A model generated the notes under the pieces. It was not told the origin of the DNA. It ran no database searches and saw only the letters and a program-made list of their open reading frames with translations. A DNA stretch of 64,000 bases from Channallabes apus (taxonomy: Eukaryota; Chordata; Actinopteri; Siluriformes; Clariidae), in contig CM060113.1 in the NCBI GenBank assembly GCA_030522415.1, forward strand, positions 3,581,467 to 3,645,466, in the 5' to 3' direction. Positions within the stretch are counted from its first letter, which is position 1. The number at the start of each line of letters is the position of its first letter. Of the stretch, positions 1 through 10,895 are shown in pieces. The position numbers and the translations under genes were made by a program.

Positions 1-135
1 TTGTCAGGGTGATGCGTGACCACAAACAAACAGTCAGCACAGAGAGGAGGGAGGATGAGCCCTTGCCGCCATTTGGCTCCTCGATTCTTAGATTTTCATT
101 TCTAATGCACAATCCAAGCAAGAAGTGAGTTGAGA

Positions 136-175
<40 letters not shown>

Positions 176-357
176 AATAATAGTAACTATATATAGAAAA
201 AATATTTTTGATAATCATATAATTTATGCAAAAAATACATTTAAACTGCAGTCTCCGCCCCCTGTAGGCATGTCTTGCTCTAAATGCTAATTATTAGCAG
301 TTAGCACTGGCTGTGTGTCTTTCCACACACTTTTCTCTTTTTCCATCCATCACTTGT
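1..357. other. Anonymous AT-rich DNA with a (TTA)n tract
   Basis: No gene or mobile element is recognised. A trinucleotide TTA/ATT microsatellite occupies about 138-174. The first 120 bases are of mixed composition and could be ordinary unique DNA. Confidence 0.5.
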
Positions 358-650
358 TCACTCACTCATTCATCTTCTATACCGCTTTATCCTGTATACG
401 TGGGGCCTGGAGCCGATCCCAGGAGACTTGGGCACAAGGTGTGGTACAGTACATGCATACACACACACACACTAACACACTCATTCATACACCGTGAGAA
501 ATGTGGGAATGCCAATTAGTCTAATCTGCATGTCTCAGCCGGAGTACCTGGAGGAAACTCATCAAGCACGGTGAGACCATGCACACAGAACCCAAGGTGG
601 GAATCGAACCTGGACCTTGGAGGTGCAAGGCGACAGTGCAGACCGACTAA
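358..650 (-). mobile_element. SINE family A (Mermaid/Merman-like), decayed copy
   Basis: Read on the minus strand, this copy has the tRNA-like head (a match to gcactgtcgccttgcacctcc and a B-box-like ggttcgattccc), the middle ttggcattccca segment, and the tail motif ataccgctt...GAATGA common to all family A copies here. A short (CA)n lies inside at about 460-481. The copy carries many substitutions and small gaps, so it is old. The family name is from memory of fish SINE-like repeats. Confidence 0.75.
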
Positions 651-2760
651 CATGCATTTAGGTGCAATCGCAGGAATGTTGCTACGCCAGGTGTGTTTTG
701 TTGAAAGGTCTAGACTGAAACCGAAATCAGACATTCATCTCATCAATCTTGACTCCTTGTTTGAAAAGAAAATCTGTCGAACAAAATCATGTGAATTTTA
801 ACCCGAGACCCTTAGCTATTCGGGACCGTGATGCTAATCACCGTGTTTCCTTTCGTAAAGCTTTATTACAGAAGCCAAAAGGATAAAGAACAACATTACG
901 TTCTCCAGAGACTTCCTGATCAATGTTATCGGACACAGTGTTTTGTGAAGCTCCGCCGGTGTCGTCGTGGTCATTAGTCGCGGTGATTTGTGCAACACAT
1001 TAGAAGACGTAGCTGAGACTCCTTATTGACATCTCCTCATGTCCCTTTATGCAGGAATCTCCAGAGGGAAAGCCATTTATTACCAAAGCAAGCCGTAGGT
1101 AAAGTAGGGCCGTATTTCTCCCAGCGCGCGGTGGGGAAAAAAACTGAATCATGCATTTATTCTGCTCCGTGCAGCAATAAGCATTTCGGCGAGAGACGTA
1201 AGTGTCATCGCTTGCAAAACGGCAAATCTCACATCAACTTTACGATGCCCGAATGGGATCTTAGGGATAATATGGTGAACATGTTGCTAAAAAGTTTATT
1301 ACTGCCTTAGCACCTCTGTCTTTAATATTCAGTTCATTCACAGCGACGTAAACGTAAACAGATTTGTGTTTAATTTAATCAGCATTGGGAAATTGAAATT
1401 GATTTGCTAATGTTAATTTAGCATCTTTGTAAGGAGTCTCCAGTGTCAGGACTTTTTAATACTCAGAGGGAAAAGTGTAACTTGGAGTTTTCAGGGGGTG
1501 CCGAACAACAAGTGACTTTATTTTCATCTCATTAACTTGCAAAGAAATAAAAGAAGAACAACTGAATAGCTGCAAAAACATAATTAAGAACAGAAACTTC
1601 ATAAACAGCTCAAATTTTTCCACTTTACTATAAATGGATAAAAATTAGGTTATTAAAGTTTATCCATATTCAGTTCTTGTGTTGGTCTTATGTTGACGGG
1701 TGAGAGTTTGGACACCCTTACAGCATTGCACATTTTTTGTACATCTATGCTTTAGTTTGTTTCTTGTGGTTATGGAGTTATCAGAAGGCAGACAGGACCG
1801 CTGTATTGTTAGTTGTTTCAGCCCTCAGTTTATTCAACTTCTGTGTCAAAGTGGAACTGCGAAGGTTGCGCAGAGGCCGATTTTTGTGTCTGAATGAGAT
1901 ACACATGTGGGAAAAGCTCGACTCCTGACCACTTTATCTGGGTGTGCTAGTCCGACTTACAATTTGAAGTACAACTTGGTACAATTTCAATCAAACTAAC
2001 ATTTCCATTAAAAAAAAAAACTCAGCTTAACTGAACGTCATGGAAACCTACTGAGTAACTTAACTGCATCACACCATTCTATCAGGATCTTTTATTTCCT
2101 GTTAATACTTGACACTGAGTGGTTTATTCCTTAGGGTTGTGTTTGATCAGAAAACGTTTATTCGGAGCTGGAAATGGAGCTGAAATGGCGTCTTAATGTT
2201 CTGTTTCACTTTGCCGTAATCTGAACATCTGAGACAAGTAAGTGATAAATGTAGCTATAAATCTATAGAAAATGATGCTTCCTTTTTTATTAAATTAACA
2301 AAAAGTGATAGTTTCAGATAGTGATAAATTGCTCTGATATAAGGTGAAAATAATAAAATTCATGGTTGTAACAGAATTTTTGCTTCCTACATCGCAGCCT
2401 ATAACAGCACAATCTCAAACGCAGACAATCAATACCTAGGTTTTTTTTTTCTTCTATACTTCTTCATGCCAATCTCTGGCACTTTTGCAACCTAAAAACA
2501 CAAACATTATTGCATGTTTCTATGTATGTACACAACAATATATCACATGACACAGATAAAAATCTGCATATGTTAAACACCGATGTATTTGAGAGTTCAC
2601 TTCTGACCGTTGTTTTGTGTTGTGTCAGTTTAATCAAGACATGGAATTAGGTGAACCTATCAGGAGAAGTCCTTATCCTCAAGATAACAGTAACAGCCCT
2701 GACTTCTGAGATGCTAATCGAAATGGAAATGAGCACAGATAAGAACGAAGAAGGACCCAT
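651..2760. other. No recognised gene; anonymous DNA
   Basis: I see no transposon ends, SINE heads or convincing exons. An open frame at about 1704-1928 (+) encodes a hydrophobic stretch followed by an Arg/Leu-rich segment, but it has no ATG and no recognised homologue. A poly-T run lies near 2441-2450. Some of this may be unique or conserved non-coding DNA; only cross-species comparison could say. Confidence 0.4.
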
Positions 2761-3300
2761 GCAGACAGCCGTCCCTTGTAAAGAGCCTGTGTGTGTGTAG
2801 GCATGTTTTTAGAACTTAATGGGGACCAAGGTTGGAAATATGTGACAGATTGGGCCTTTTGGAAATAAAAACCTGCTTTGTGTGTGTGTGTTTGTGTGTG
2901 TTTGCATATCATGTTTGTATATATTAGTAAGAAGCTGTCAAATGTCTCCACAATGATAGCGATATCTTACAGTTTTGATCTTTGGCAGGTCCACACAGAA
3001 GCCTGTTTTTTCTGTTACAAAAATTGCAGGTGTTATTTATAATGAGTCAAAACAACAGCCAGACTTTTACTTTTTACTGGGGTTAAGATTTGTATTAGAT
3101 ATTTGTGTAGCAAAACATTTATTACTTCTTTTAACAATTATGTTGACGCACAATTGAAGGTCCCCAGTTTCTCTTTGTGTGTGTGTGTGTATTTATGCAT
3201 GTTTGTATATCTTCATGGGGACAAGGTAAATGTTTCCAAAATGATTGGTATAATGTCGATTTTGACATTCAAACAGGAAGGACCTCAGAAGGATATTCTG
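2760..3300 (+). repeat. Two copies of a TG-associated 'ggggacca' repeat
   Basis: Two nearby segments (about 2785-3000 and 3160-3300) each combine a (TG)n run, the words catgtttgtatat and a tggggacaagg-like motif. This matches a common fish repeat built around tgtccccacaa words that often sits beside TG microsatellites. Short (TG)n tracts lie at about 2877-2902, 3172-3191 and 3342-3359. Element class and boundaries are uncertain. Confidence 0.45.
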
Positions 3301-5040
3301 ACAAATTCTCTCTCTTTCCCTCCCCCCCTCTCTCTCTATGGATGTGTGTGTGTGTGTATACCCTAAAAATTCTCCCTCCAGCACACACCAATCAGATTAT
3401 ATCAGTTTGGAGAGCCGGCTCAGCTTTCAATAGATTAATAGAATCTCAGTGGCATTCCTCAGGGATCAATTTGAGGACCTGTGCTGTTTTTAGCGAGTAT
3501 CACTGCAGGATCTAGAGGGAGATTTCAGCTCATTGTGGTTGTTTATTTATTTATTTTTTTTGTTCTTTCAGTTTCTTTGCAACAAAATACACATCCCAAT
3601 GAGTGCTGATGAAGAAATCAAGCTGCCAGGGCTGTAAGCAAGTCTTGGAGACACTTCAGTTTTGAACTCAGATGAAACGGATACATGTTTTTTTTTTTTT
3701 TTTTTTGGGGTGGTGGGGATAAAGTCCTTTCAAACAGCGATTCCCTTCAGCTTGGCTGCTTAATCCGGTTGATTCTCCCACTAAGGCTCAGATTTGTGAT
3801 TGTACACCAATCACCGAGAGCTGCTGCAGCGAAATTGTTTGATAGTTTTCTCATAACTAGGTCTCATGGGAGATACTGTGGTATTCGGTGTTGGCGGATT
3901 GGAAGAGCGTAGAAATTAAATCACAGCTTCCAGACAGAATGTTTACTGCGCAGGACTTTAATCGAATCAGTAAGAAAAGATCTGAAGATCTGCAGAAGCA
4001 CATATACATCCTGTGCTACTTAGCGCTCACAACTTTTAACTATTCAAAAAAAAAAAAAAAAAACACCTCAGGCAGAAATATCTCATTTGCTACAAAGCTT
4101 CATCGCTGCATTTTGCTCTTAAATGAGTTGAAAGGAAGAATTAGAAAATATACAAAATGCAGTTAACTAGCATAGATGCAAATGGAACAAGAACTTGAAG
4201 GACGTTTGAGTAATTATTTTATAAAAGTTTTATGTAACTGGAAACATAAATTTACTTACTGTACAATCCCAAGTTTGTTAAACACAGTTATACTTTCAAA
4301 CTGACCTCATTATCACAATATCGCAATAACATAAACAGAGAAAATAAAGTAAACACTTATATAACAAACTTATTTTTGTCTTCACACAATTATCGGGAAA
4401 TTTGGATGATGCATGTGACTTGTGTCATGGGGTGTATGTGTAAAGCTCAGACATGAAAGTAGTTTTAAATTATTGCTAGTCTGTGTAGCCCAAAGGCTAA
4501 GATAAACCATCTGAGCTAACTAACTGGTTAGTGTAGAATCCCAAATAGCGTTAAATGAAAAGCTAGTGCGCTATGTATATATACAGTCCCTTGTTACACA
4601 CACCAGTGGCCTTGATCTGGAGTTAGAGAAAGATTTGGGATTGAGATTCAGCCTTGTGTTAGAAGCTAGTTAGCTTTGTAGCTCAGAGGCGATTTGGAAC
4701 GATTTAGAAGAGATTACTAAGGATACAATGTAATAAGATATTTAACAGATGTTTAAAGTATTTTAATGATTTTAAGAAGTCTCATTATAGTAAGCTGGGT
4801 CAGATAACATATTAGGCCTTCATCATAAAATTCATTATGTTATTTGTACGTAAATTCTGGCTAGTTTCTCCTTCCACGAGCTACTTTAATTATACGGACT
4901 TTACAATGCTGAAACAAGGAGCAAAGTCAATAACGCTATAATGTTTTTTTTTATTATTTAAAGAATGATTTGTACAAACAAAAATGGTTTATATCACCAG
5001 CAAACAATACAGAGTGCGTCGTACCACTTCACCTGCAAAT
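3301..5040. other. No recognised gene; anonymous AT-rich DNA
   Basis: It contains a poly-T run near 3687-3706 and a poly-A run near 4047-4064. A segment around 4530-4590 (agctagtgcgctatgta) resembles words at 62180-62205 and probably belongs to a diffuse dispersed repeat. No coding evidence. Confidence 0.4.
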
Positions 5041-5560
5041 CCGCATGGGACTGAACTCGAATCTCTGTAGCGCTGATGTATACTTAAGACATGCTGTCAA
5101 TCAAAAAAGGGGTTCCGCCCTTTAAACAGCTCCTCCAATCATCATGCAGCAGCCCAGAGTCCTAGCCCGCCCACTTCTCCATTCACTCCCAGAGAAGCTG
5201 AGCTTCATTGGAAGTGACGATTTTGGTTCATTTATCCAATTACCGTCCAGCTTTTCTGCAGTGAAAAAAGCTCCTCTGTGCTTCGTCATAGAGCTCCAGT
5301 GAAGCTGGGCTTCAGGAGGGTTTAACTGTGTTGCACGGAAATGTATGACAAGAAAATCGCCTCAAACAATCTACAATAAATACCTGATTCTGAACGAGCT
5401 AATCATGAAGTTGAACGCGTTCTAGCGCACTTTTATTAAAACCAATATAAATACGACAAAATTTTCTGACATAGTAGAGGAGGCGGAGCTTCCCTTGTAG
5501 TCTTAGAGCAGCCGCCACTGATATATACGTATATATAGTAAACAATAGGTTTACTTTATA
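5040..5560. repeat. Suspected dispersed repeat, GC-richer block
   Basis: This block stands out from its AT-rich surroundings by cytosine-rich, gene-like text without a usable reading frame. It contains two related gaagctgRgcttc words (5194-5206 and 5302-5314). Its wording resembles a non-autonomous repeat I believe is scattered in catfish genomes, but I cannot define its ends or any target duplication. Confidence 0.35.
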
Positions 5561-5664
5561 TACAGTACATGTTTTAAAAGGTTTTAACACCCACCTCCAG
5601 GGTTTCAAGTTTCGGACCATAATCTATGTTTTTCCTCATACAGTCCAAAGATGTGTTTCCAAAC

Positions 5665-5815
5665 TGGGTTTGCGTGTGCCCTATGATAAGCTGGCACCCC
5701 ATTCAGGATGTATGTACACCTCCCTGTGCCCTGAGCTCTCTGGGATAGGCCCCAGGCCTCCTGTGACCCTGTACAGGATGAGTGGTATAGATAATGGATG
5801 GATGGAACATAAAGT
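5665..5815 (+). mobile_element. SINE family A, 3' part only
   Basis: This carries the family's 3' third: the gccctatgataagctggcacc segment, the ctctgggataggccccagg segment, and the terminal ggatgagtggtatagat followed by a short (GGAT)n tail. The tRNA-like head is missing, as expected for a 5'-truncated retroposon copy. Confidence 0.7.
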
Positions 5816-6539
5816 GCGTAGAGTGTTTGGTTTAAAAATAGCACAGGCATTAAATTACACGGCTGCTCTGTCTCCAAGATCTCTGACAGTTTAAAATAAT
5901 TCCAGTCTAATATTCATGCCACATCCTTTATTAAGACGTGTATGTACTCACACACAAAAAGGTCTGATGGTCAGATTAATCCACTTCAGGAGAAACCATT
6001 ATTGCAAGAACAATTGGTGTGTCTATCGGTGTGGAGTGGTCATCCATCACTGTCACAGGAACTTATTAAGTCGACCCTACATTACAAGAGCTCCTCATTT
6101 AGGCTTCAACCAAACTCTGATAGGCATTCTCACTGATATCTTTTATGTTTTTTTTTTCTTTTCTTCTTCCATGACCACATCCTGTTGTTCACAGCCTATC
6201 ACGAAAAGCCATAACAGTAGACAAAAGAAATCAATTTATGCATCACGTTGATGCAACCCGGTGCAAGCCGGTATCCATTTCTTCTCTCATCGATCATCTG
6301 TTCAGAAAGACCAGAGTTTATCCGAGTCTTTTGGAAACATTTTTTGTTTTGCACTGTGTGACTTGGTGCATTGATACTGATACTGAGACATGGAAATCCA
6401 AAAGAAAATGACTTTATATATAAAGACATGCTTTCAGCATCTGATACCATGTGGTGCTGTGTGATGTAAGCCTAGCTGAAACAATATGACAGCAATCTGG
6501 ATGTATTTCATGATTATTTGTTTATCCTGATATGGTCAC
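5816..6539. other. Nothing recognised
   Basis: AT-rich anonymous sequence with a T-rich run near 6146-6170. No repeat end, RNA gene or exon could be supported. Confidence 0.4.
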
Positions 6540-6785
6540 AGAAGGGGCATGAAGCCTATCCCTGAGGACGCCATCCTATCACACATTCACATACTGTGAG
6601 CAATTTGGAAACGCCAGTCCACCTGTACTGAATGTATTTGGACAGAAAAAAATGAGTACCTGGAGAAAACCCAGGGAGGACATGCAAACTGCACACACAC
6701 ACTAACCAGAGATGAGATTTGAACCCACAAGTCTGGAGCGATGAGGAAACAGCACTAACCACCAAGCTAACATGAACCCAGCAAT
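6540..6785 (-). mobile_element. SINE family A, degenerate copy
   Basis: On the minus strand the order is head (ggttagtgctgtttcctcatcgc), B-box-like tttgaaYcc region, gcatgtcctccctgggtt, and the ggcgtttccaaattgctcacagta segment. It is strongly diverged and shares only scattered blocks with the intact copies at 38554 and 53412. Confidence 0.65.
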
Positions 6786-6811
6786 AAAACCCAACTAGAG
6801 CTAAAAATAAA

Positions 6812-7032
6812 GTGGGTTGCACTGTGGCCTCGTACCTACAGGGACGAGGGCTCGATTCCTGCCTTGGGTCTCTCCTAATTAGTCCCAATTAGGCTAAATT
6901 GGTGTTTCCAATTTACTCATAGTGTGTTATGTGAGTGTGTGCTTGTGCACCATGTGATAGATTGGCACCCTGTACAGGGTGAACCCTTACTGGTGTCCCG
7001 AGGCCTCGGGGACCGGAGAATGAGTGAATAAT
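6812..7032 (+). mobile_element. SINE family A, degenerate internally deleted copy
   Basis: Head (gggttgcactgtggcctcgtacct), B-box-like ggctcgattcct, then a deletion to the aggctaaattggtgtttcc segment, attggcaccctgtacagggtg, and a gaatgagtgaat tail. It lies 27 bases from the minus-strand copy at 6540-6785, in opposite orientation. Confidence 0.7.
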
Positions 7033-8040
7033 CAAATTTACAAAAACGTAACAAAATATAACTAATTACAACAAATACAATAAGATGTTGCTAACAGAAA
7101 ACTCAATACAATGAGGACATCACCAGCAGCAACAGTGCTACGTGAGGAAATAAAAAGTCTACAGAGGATGCGAAAATAATGATTCTGTTCCAGTAGGTTG
7201 TTCTTGACTATCAGTCACTATCGATCATTGACAATAAAAAAAAAAAACACACATTAAAAGAAGAACTTACAGCGGTATAGATGTGAAATAAAAACCCGCT
7301 CTCTTTTCACTACAACCAAATGCATTTCAATTAAAATCAGCTGTCTAATTTGATCAAGAACGGGCCTATTAGCATAACCCAGTAAATGTGCGCTTGTCAC
7401 AGCTGCGGTTTGAACATAAACAGAGCTAAATTACACGTTCCGTGATGCTCCTGATTGATTAATATTAAGATGGATACTCATTTTGGTATCAGTGTCAAAA
7501 CTGATATCCTATTTGTGACATTTTTTTTAGACGTTCATATGATGATTTTTTTTTTTTTCACGAGCCACATGCCTGCCTTCATCAAGTGGTAATTAGCGGC
7601 ATCAGTTGCTGCCTACGTGTTAAGTGACCGTCTGTAAGTGAGTCAGAACGACAGCGAGAAGAACTCCGAGTTCTCCGCATGGCCAGATCTCTCGCGTGCT
7701 AAAACTCACAAGCATTCCCAAACGCGATTTTTAAAGGTCATGGACGGGGCCGGGGTTAGCGGTGAATCTCTTTAATGATCACAGCGTGTGATCAGCACCT
7801 ATTAGCTCGTGCCTAACAGTGGACGGTGTGGACTTTATCTAGTGTGTGTCCATTGCCTGGGTATGTGTGGAGTACAAACTCAAATTATTGGTCATTCTTA
7901 TTAGCTACTCTTATCTCTCTATGGTTTAATTTAGCCTTCAAGTATTTACTTTCAAGGACCATTAAACAATGTTTAACAATTTCATCTTAAAACATGGTTT
8001 CTGGTATAAAATTAAACCTTCAGCCCAATAGCACATGTTT
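7033..8040. other. Anonymous DNA; possible non-coding element 7560-7850
   Basis: No transposon or SINE signature. The segment 7560-7850 is compositionally balanced, lacks simple repeats and lacks long open frames. That fits unique DNA, perhaps a regulatory element, but nothing in the sequence proves it. Confidence 0.3.
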
Positions 8041-8232
8041 ATATAAGGCACTGGGATAAGCGATGGCATCCTGTTTGATTCCGAAGCCTCTTAAGATTTC
8101 TTTCTTATGTTATTACCTTTCTGCATTAGGGACAATTTGTTAAAAATTTATATGTTGGAGTTTTATTTATATAAAGCTGCTTGGTGACGATGTTTATTAA
8201 AAGTGCTAAACGAATAAAGAATTAATTGGATT
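8040..8232 (+). mobile_element. Worn 3' end of a LINE
   Basis: The end reads taaagctgcttggtgacgat, then gtttattaaaagtgctaaac, then gaataaagaattaattgga. It parallels the 3' end of the LINE at 17916-18953 (gaagctgctttgagacaatg, then aagcgctatataaataaaaa). It is therefore a 5'-truncated, mutated copy of the same or a related non-LTR family. The upstream limit is a guess. Confidence 0.55.
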
Positions 8233-8479
8233 AAATGGATTTAGCATTTTCAGAGTGTTGAGCTAATTGTTTTTATACAGCGCCATAACATTTTTTCTCA
8301 CACTTAAATGATTCAAATCATCAAATAAATTATATTAGTATTGAAAGTTATCCTGAGTAATTTTTTTAAGGATGTTTTTTAATTTGTTTTTAAATGATGA
8401 TTTTATTTGTTGAAAAATGGTGTCCAAACGTGCCTGACCCCCAATATATATATACATCATACTTTATTGTTTCCTGATT

Positions 8480-8483
<4 letters not shown>

Positions 8484-8534
<51 letters not shown>

Positions 8535-8598
8535 TGTATGTGTGTGTGTGTGTGTACAGAGTCTGCCAAAAAAAAATATATATAAATATATATATATA
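8484..8598. repeat. Compound microsatellite (TA)n (TG)n (A)n (TA)n
   Basis: A 50-base TA run at 8484-8533 is followed by a TG run at 8539-8555, an A run at 8568-8576 and a second TA-rich tract up to 8598. The Tc1 element starts directly in the last tract, using a TA as target. Confidence 0.9.
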
Positions 8599-8810
8599 CA
8601 GTGGTGTGAAAAACTATTTGCCCCCCTCCTGATTTCTTATTCTTTTGCATGTTTGTCACACAAAATGTTTCTGATCATCAAACACATTTAACTATTAGTC
8701 AAAGATAACACAAGTAAACACAAAATGCAGTTTTTAAATGAGGGGTTTATTATTTAGGGAGAAAAAAAATCCAAACCTACATGGCCCTGTGTGAAAAAGT
8801 AATTGCCCCC
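8599..8810 (+). repeat. Left terminal inverted repeat of the Tc1 element
   Basis: About 212 bp. The outer site is cagtggtgtgaaaaactatt and the inner site is cctgtgtgaaaaagtaattg. Together they form the direct-repeat pair within the inverted repeat expected for transposase binding. Confidence 0.88.
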
Positions 8811-8815
8811 TGAAC

Positions 8816-9838
8816 CTAATAACTGGTTGGGCCACCCTTAGCAGCAATAACTGCAATCAAGCGTTTGCGATAACTTGCAACGAGTCTTTTACAGCGCTCT
8901 GGAGGAATTTTGGCCCACTCATCTTTGCAGAATTGTTGTAATTCAGCTTTATTTGAGGGTTTTCTAGCATGAACTGCCTTTTTAAGGTCATGCCACAACA
9001 TCTCAATAGGATTCAGGTCAGGACTTTGACTAGGCCACTCCAAAGTCTTCATTTTGTTTTTCTTCAGCCATTCAGAGGTGGATTTGCTGGTGTGTTTTGG
9101 GTCATTGTCCTGCTGCAGCACCCAAGATCGCTTCAGCTTGAGTTGACGAACAGATGGCCGGACATTCTCCTTCAGGATTTTTTGGTAGACAGTAGAATTC
9201 ATGGTTCCATCTATCACAGCAAGCCTTCCAGGTCCTGAAGCAGCAAAACAACCCCAGACCATCACACTACCACCACCATATTTTACTGTTGGTATGATGT
9301 TCTTTTTCTGAAATGCTGTGTTACTTTTATGCCAGATGTAACGGGACACGCACCTTCCAAAAAGTTCAACTTTTGTCTCGTCGGTCCACAAGGTATTTTC
9401 CCAAAAGTCTTGGCAATCATTGAGATGTTTTTTAGCAAAATTGAGACGAGCCTTAATGTTCTTTTTGCTTAAAAGTGGTTTGCGCCTTGGAAATCTTCCA
9501 TGCACGCCGTTTTTGCCCAGTCTCTTTCTTATGGTGGAGTCGTGAACACTGACCTTAATTGAGGCAAGTGAGGCCTGCAGTTCTTTAGATGTTGTCCTGG
9601 GGTCTTTTGTGGCCTCTCGGATGAGTCGTCTCTGCGCTCTTGGGGTAATTTTGGTCGGCCGGCCACTCCTGGGAAGGTTCACCACTGTTCCATGTTTTTG
9701 CCATTTGTGGATAATGGTTCTCACTGTAGTTCTCTGGAGTCCCAAAGCTTTAGAAATGGCTTTATAACCTTTACCAGACTGATAGATCTCAATTACTTTT
9801 GTTCTCATTTGTTCCTGAATTTCTTTGGATCTTGGCAT
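8816..9838 (-). CDS. Tc1-family transposase, intact, 340 aa
   Basis: This enzyme cuts and re-inserts its own transposon at TA sites in the nucleus. The open frame starts at MPRSKEIQEQ and ends AAKGGPTSY, the usual length and ending for fish Tc1 transposases. The N-terminal half holds two helix-turn-helix DNA-binding regions (about residues 1-50 and 65-110), joined by an AT-hook-like SGRPTK at 58-63. The catalytic DDE triad is complete: D153 in LWTDETK, D244 in LQQDNDPKH and E279 in SPDLNPIEMLW, 34 residues after the second D (DD34E). The glycine-rich GGGSVMVWG lies at 188-196. No stop or frameshift is present. The start lies 164 bases inside the right inverted repeat, so it is probably transcribed from there. 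Whether it is still active cannot be read from sequence. Confidence 0.95.
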   Translation of the reverse strand: MPRSKEIQEQMRTKVIEIYQSGKGYKAISKALGLQRTTVRTIIHKWQKHGTVVNLPRSGRPTKITPRAQRRLIREATKDPRTTSKELQASLASIKVSVHDSTIRKRLGKNGVHGRFPRRKPLLSKKNIKARLNFAKKHLNDCQDFWENTLWTDETKVELFGRCVSRYIWHKSNTAFQKKNIIPTVKYGGGSVMVWGCFAASGPGRLAVIDGTMNSTVYQKILKENVRPSVRQLKLKRSWVLQQDNDPKHTSKSTSEWLKKNKMKTLEWPSQSPDLNPIEMLWHDLKKAVHARKPSNKAELQQFCKDEWAKIPPERCKRLVASYRKRLIAVIAAKGGPTSY

Positions 9839-10001
9839 GATGTCTAGCTTTTGAGGTGCTTTTGGTCTACTTCTCTGTGTCAGGTAGCTCCTATTTAAGT
9901 GATTTCTTGATTGAAACAGGTGTGGCAGTAATCAGGCCTGGGGGTGACTACAGAAATTGAACTCAGGTGTGATAAACCACAGTTAAGTTATTTTTTAACA
10001 A

Positions 10002-10214
10002 GGGGGGCAATCACTTTTTCACACAGGGCCATGTAGATTTGGAGTTTTTTTTCTCCCTTAATAACGCAAACCTTCATTTAAAAACTGCATTTTGTGTTCA
10101 ATTATGTTATCTTTGACTAATAGTTAACGGTTTTTGATGAGCAGAAACATTTAAGTGTGACAAACATGCAAAAGAATAAGAAATCAGGAAGGGGGCAAAT
10201 AGTTTTTCACACCA

Positions 10215-10217
<3 letters not shown>
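10002..10217 (-). repeat. Right terminal inverted repeat of the Tc1 element
   Basis: Reverse complement of the left repeat with scattered substitutions and small indels. It lies upstream of the transposase start and so also contains the likely promoter and 5' leader. Confidence 0.88.

Positions 10218-10248
<31 letters not shown>
10218..10248. repeat. (TA)n tract between Tc1 element and SINE
   Basis: A 31-base TA run directly follows the right end of the Tc1 element. The SINE tail begins where it stops. A matching TA run (10627-10648) lies on the far side of the SINE. Confidence 0.9.
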
Positions 10249-10251
<3 letters not shown>

Positions 10252-10627
10252 TTCATTCATTCATTTTCTATACCGCTTAATCCTGTGTTCAGGGTCGCGG
10301 GGGACCTGGAGCCTATCCCAGGAGACTTCGGGCACTAGGCGGGGTACACCCTGGACAGGGCGCCAATCCATCACAGGGCACACACACATACACACACTCA
10401 CACACCCAATCACACACTACGGGCAATTTGGGAACGCCAATTAGCCTAACCTGCATGTCTTTGGACTGTGGGAGGAAACCGGAGTACCCGGAGGAAACCC
10501 ACCAAGCACGGGGAGAACGTGCAAACTCCATGCACACAGAGACGGGAATCGAGCCTGGCCGGGGAATCGAACCCAGACCCTGGAGGTGCAAGGCGACAGT
10601 GCTAACCACTACACCACCACGCCGCCT
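10249..10627 (-). mobile_element. SINE family A, full length, nested in (TA)n
   Basis: Complete copy in reverse orientation: (GAAT)n tail at 10249-10265, then gaaaatgaatg, ataccgcttaatcctgtg, and at the right end the head reading ggcggcgtggtggtgtagtg on the minus strand. The head has two cgattccc-type B-box-like words separated by ggccaggct, as in the copies at 38554 and 53412, so these three form one young subfamily. TA runs on both sides show it landed in a TA microsatellite. Confidence 0.9.
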
Positions 10628-10647
10628 ATATATATATATATATATAT

Positions 10648-10720
10648 AGTTCAAAAACATGAAGTGAAATAGTTCAAAAAAATAGTTCAAAAACATAAAA
10701 AAATAGTTCAAAAACATGAA
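10648..10720 (+). repeat. Short tandem repeat, unit atagttcaaaaacatgaa
   Basis: About four imperfect copies of an 18-22-base unit containing agttcaaaaa lie between the SINE flank and the next SINE fragment. Confidence 0.75.
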
Positions 10721-10721
10721 G

Positions 10722-10895
10722 ATCGGGCTAATTGGTGTTCCCAATTTGCCCATACTGTGTGTGTGAGCTTGTGACCTGGAATGTATTGGCGCCCTGTCCA
10801 AAGTGGACCCTCCCTCGTACCCATAGTCTCCTGTGAAAGGCTCCAGGGCCCATGATCCTGTTCAGGATAAGCAGTATAAAGGATGAATAAATATA
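10722..10895 (+). mobile_element. SINE family A, 3' half, degenerate
   Basis: Starts at cgggctaattggtgttccca, continues through attggcgccctgtccaaagtg and aggctccagggcccatgatc, and ends aggataagcagtataaaggatgaat. The tRNA-like head is absent. Confidence 0.75.

Larger units (their letters stand above)
8599..10217 (-). mobile_element. Complete Tc1-type DNA transposon (1,619 bp)
   Basis: The element begins cagtggtgtgaaaaactatt and ends with the reverse complement, each end flanked by TA (8597-8598 and 10218-10219), the duplicated target of Tc1/mariner insertion. Long inverted repeats of about 212-216 bp (8599-8810 and about 10002-10217) carry an outer and an inner copy of a tgtgaaaaaNtNattgcccc word (inner copies at about 8788-8809 and 10003-10026). 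This is the IR/DR layout also found in Sleeping Beauty, where each end holds two transposase sites. The two ends differ at scattered positions, so the insertion is not brand new, although the transposase frame is intact. Flanking TA repeats make the exact target duplication ambiguous. Confidence 0.95.

Noticed and set aside
8969..9238. Plus-strand open frame of 89 codons
   Set aside because: Antisense shadow of the intact Tc1 transposase.
10313..10801. Minus-strand open frame of 162 codons
   Set aside because: It runs through a SINE copy, a TA tract and a second SINE fragment; similar frames appear in the SINE copies at 38571 and 53216.
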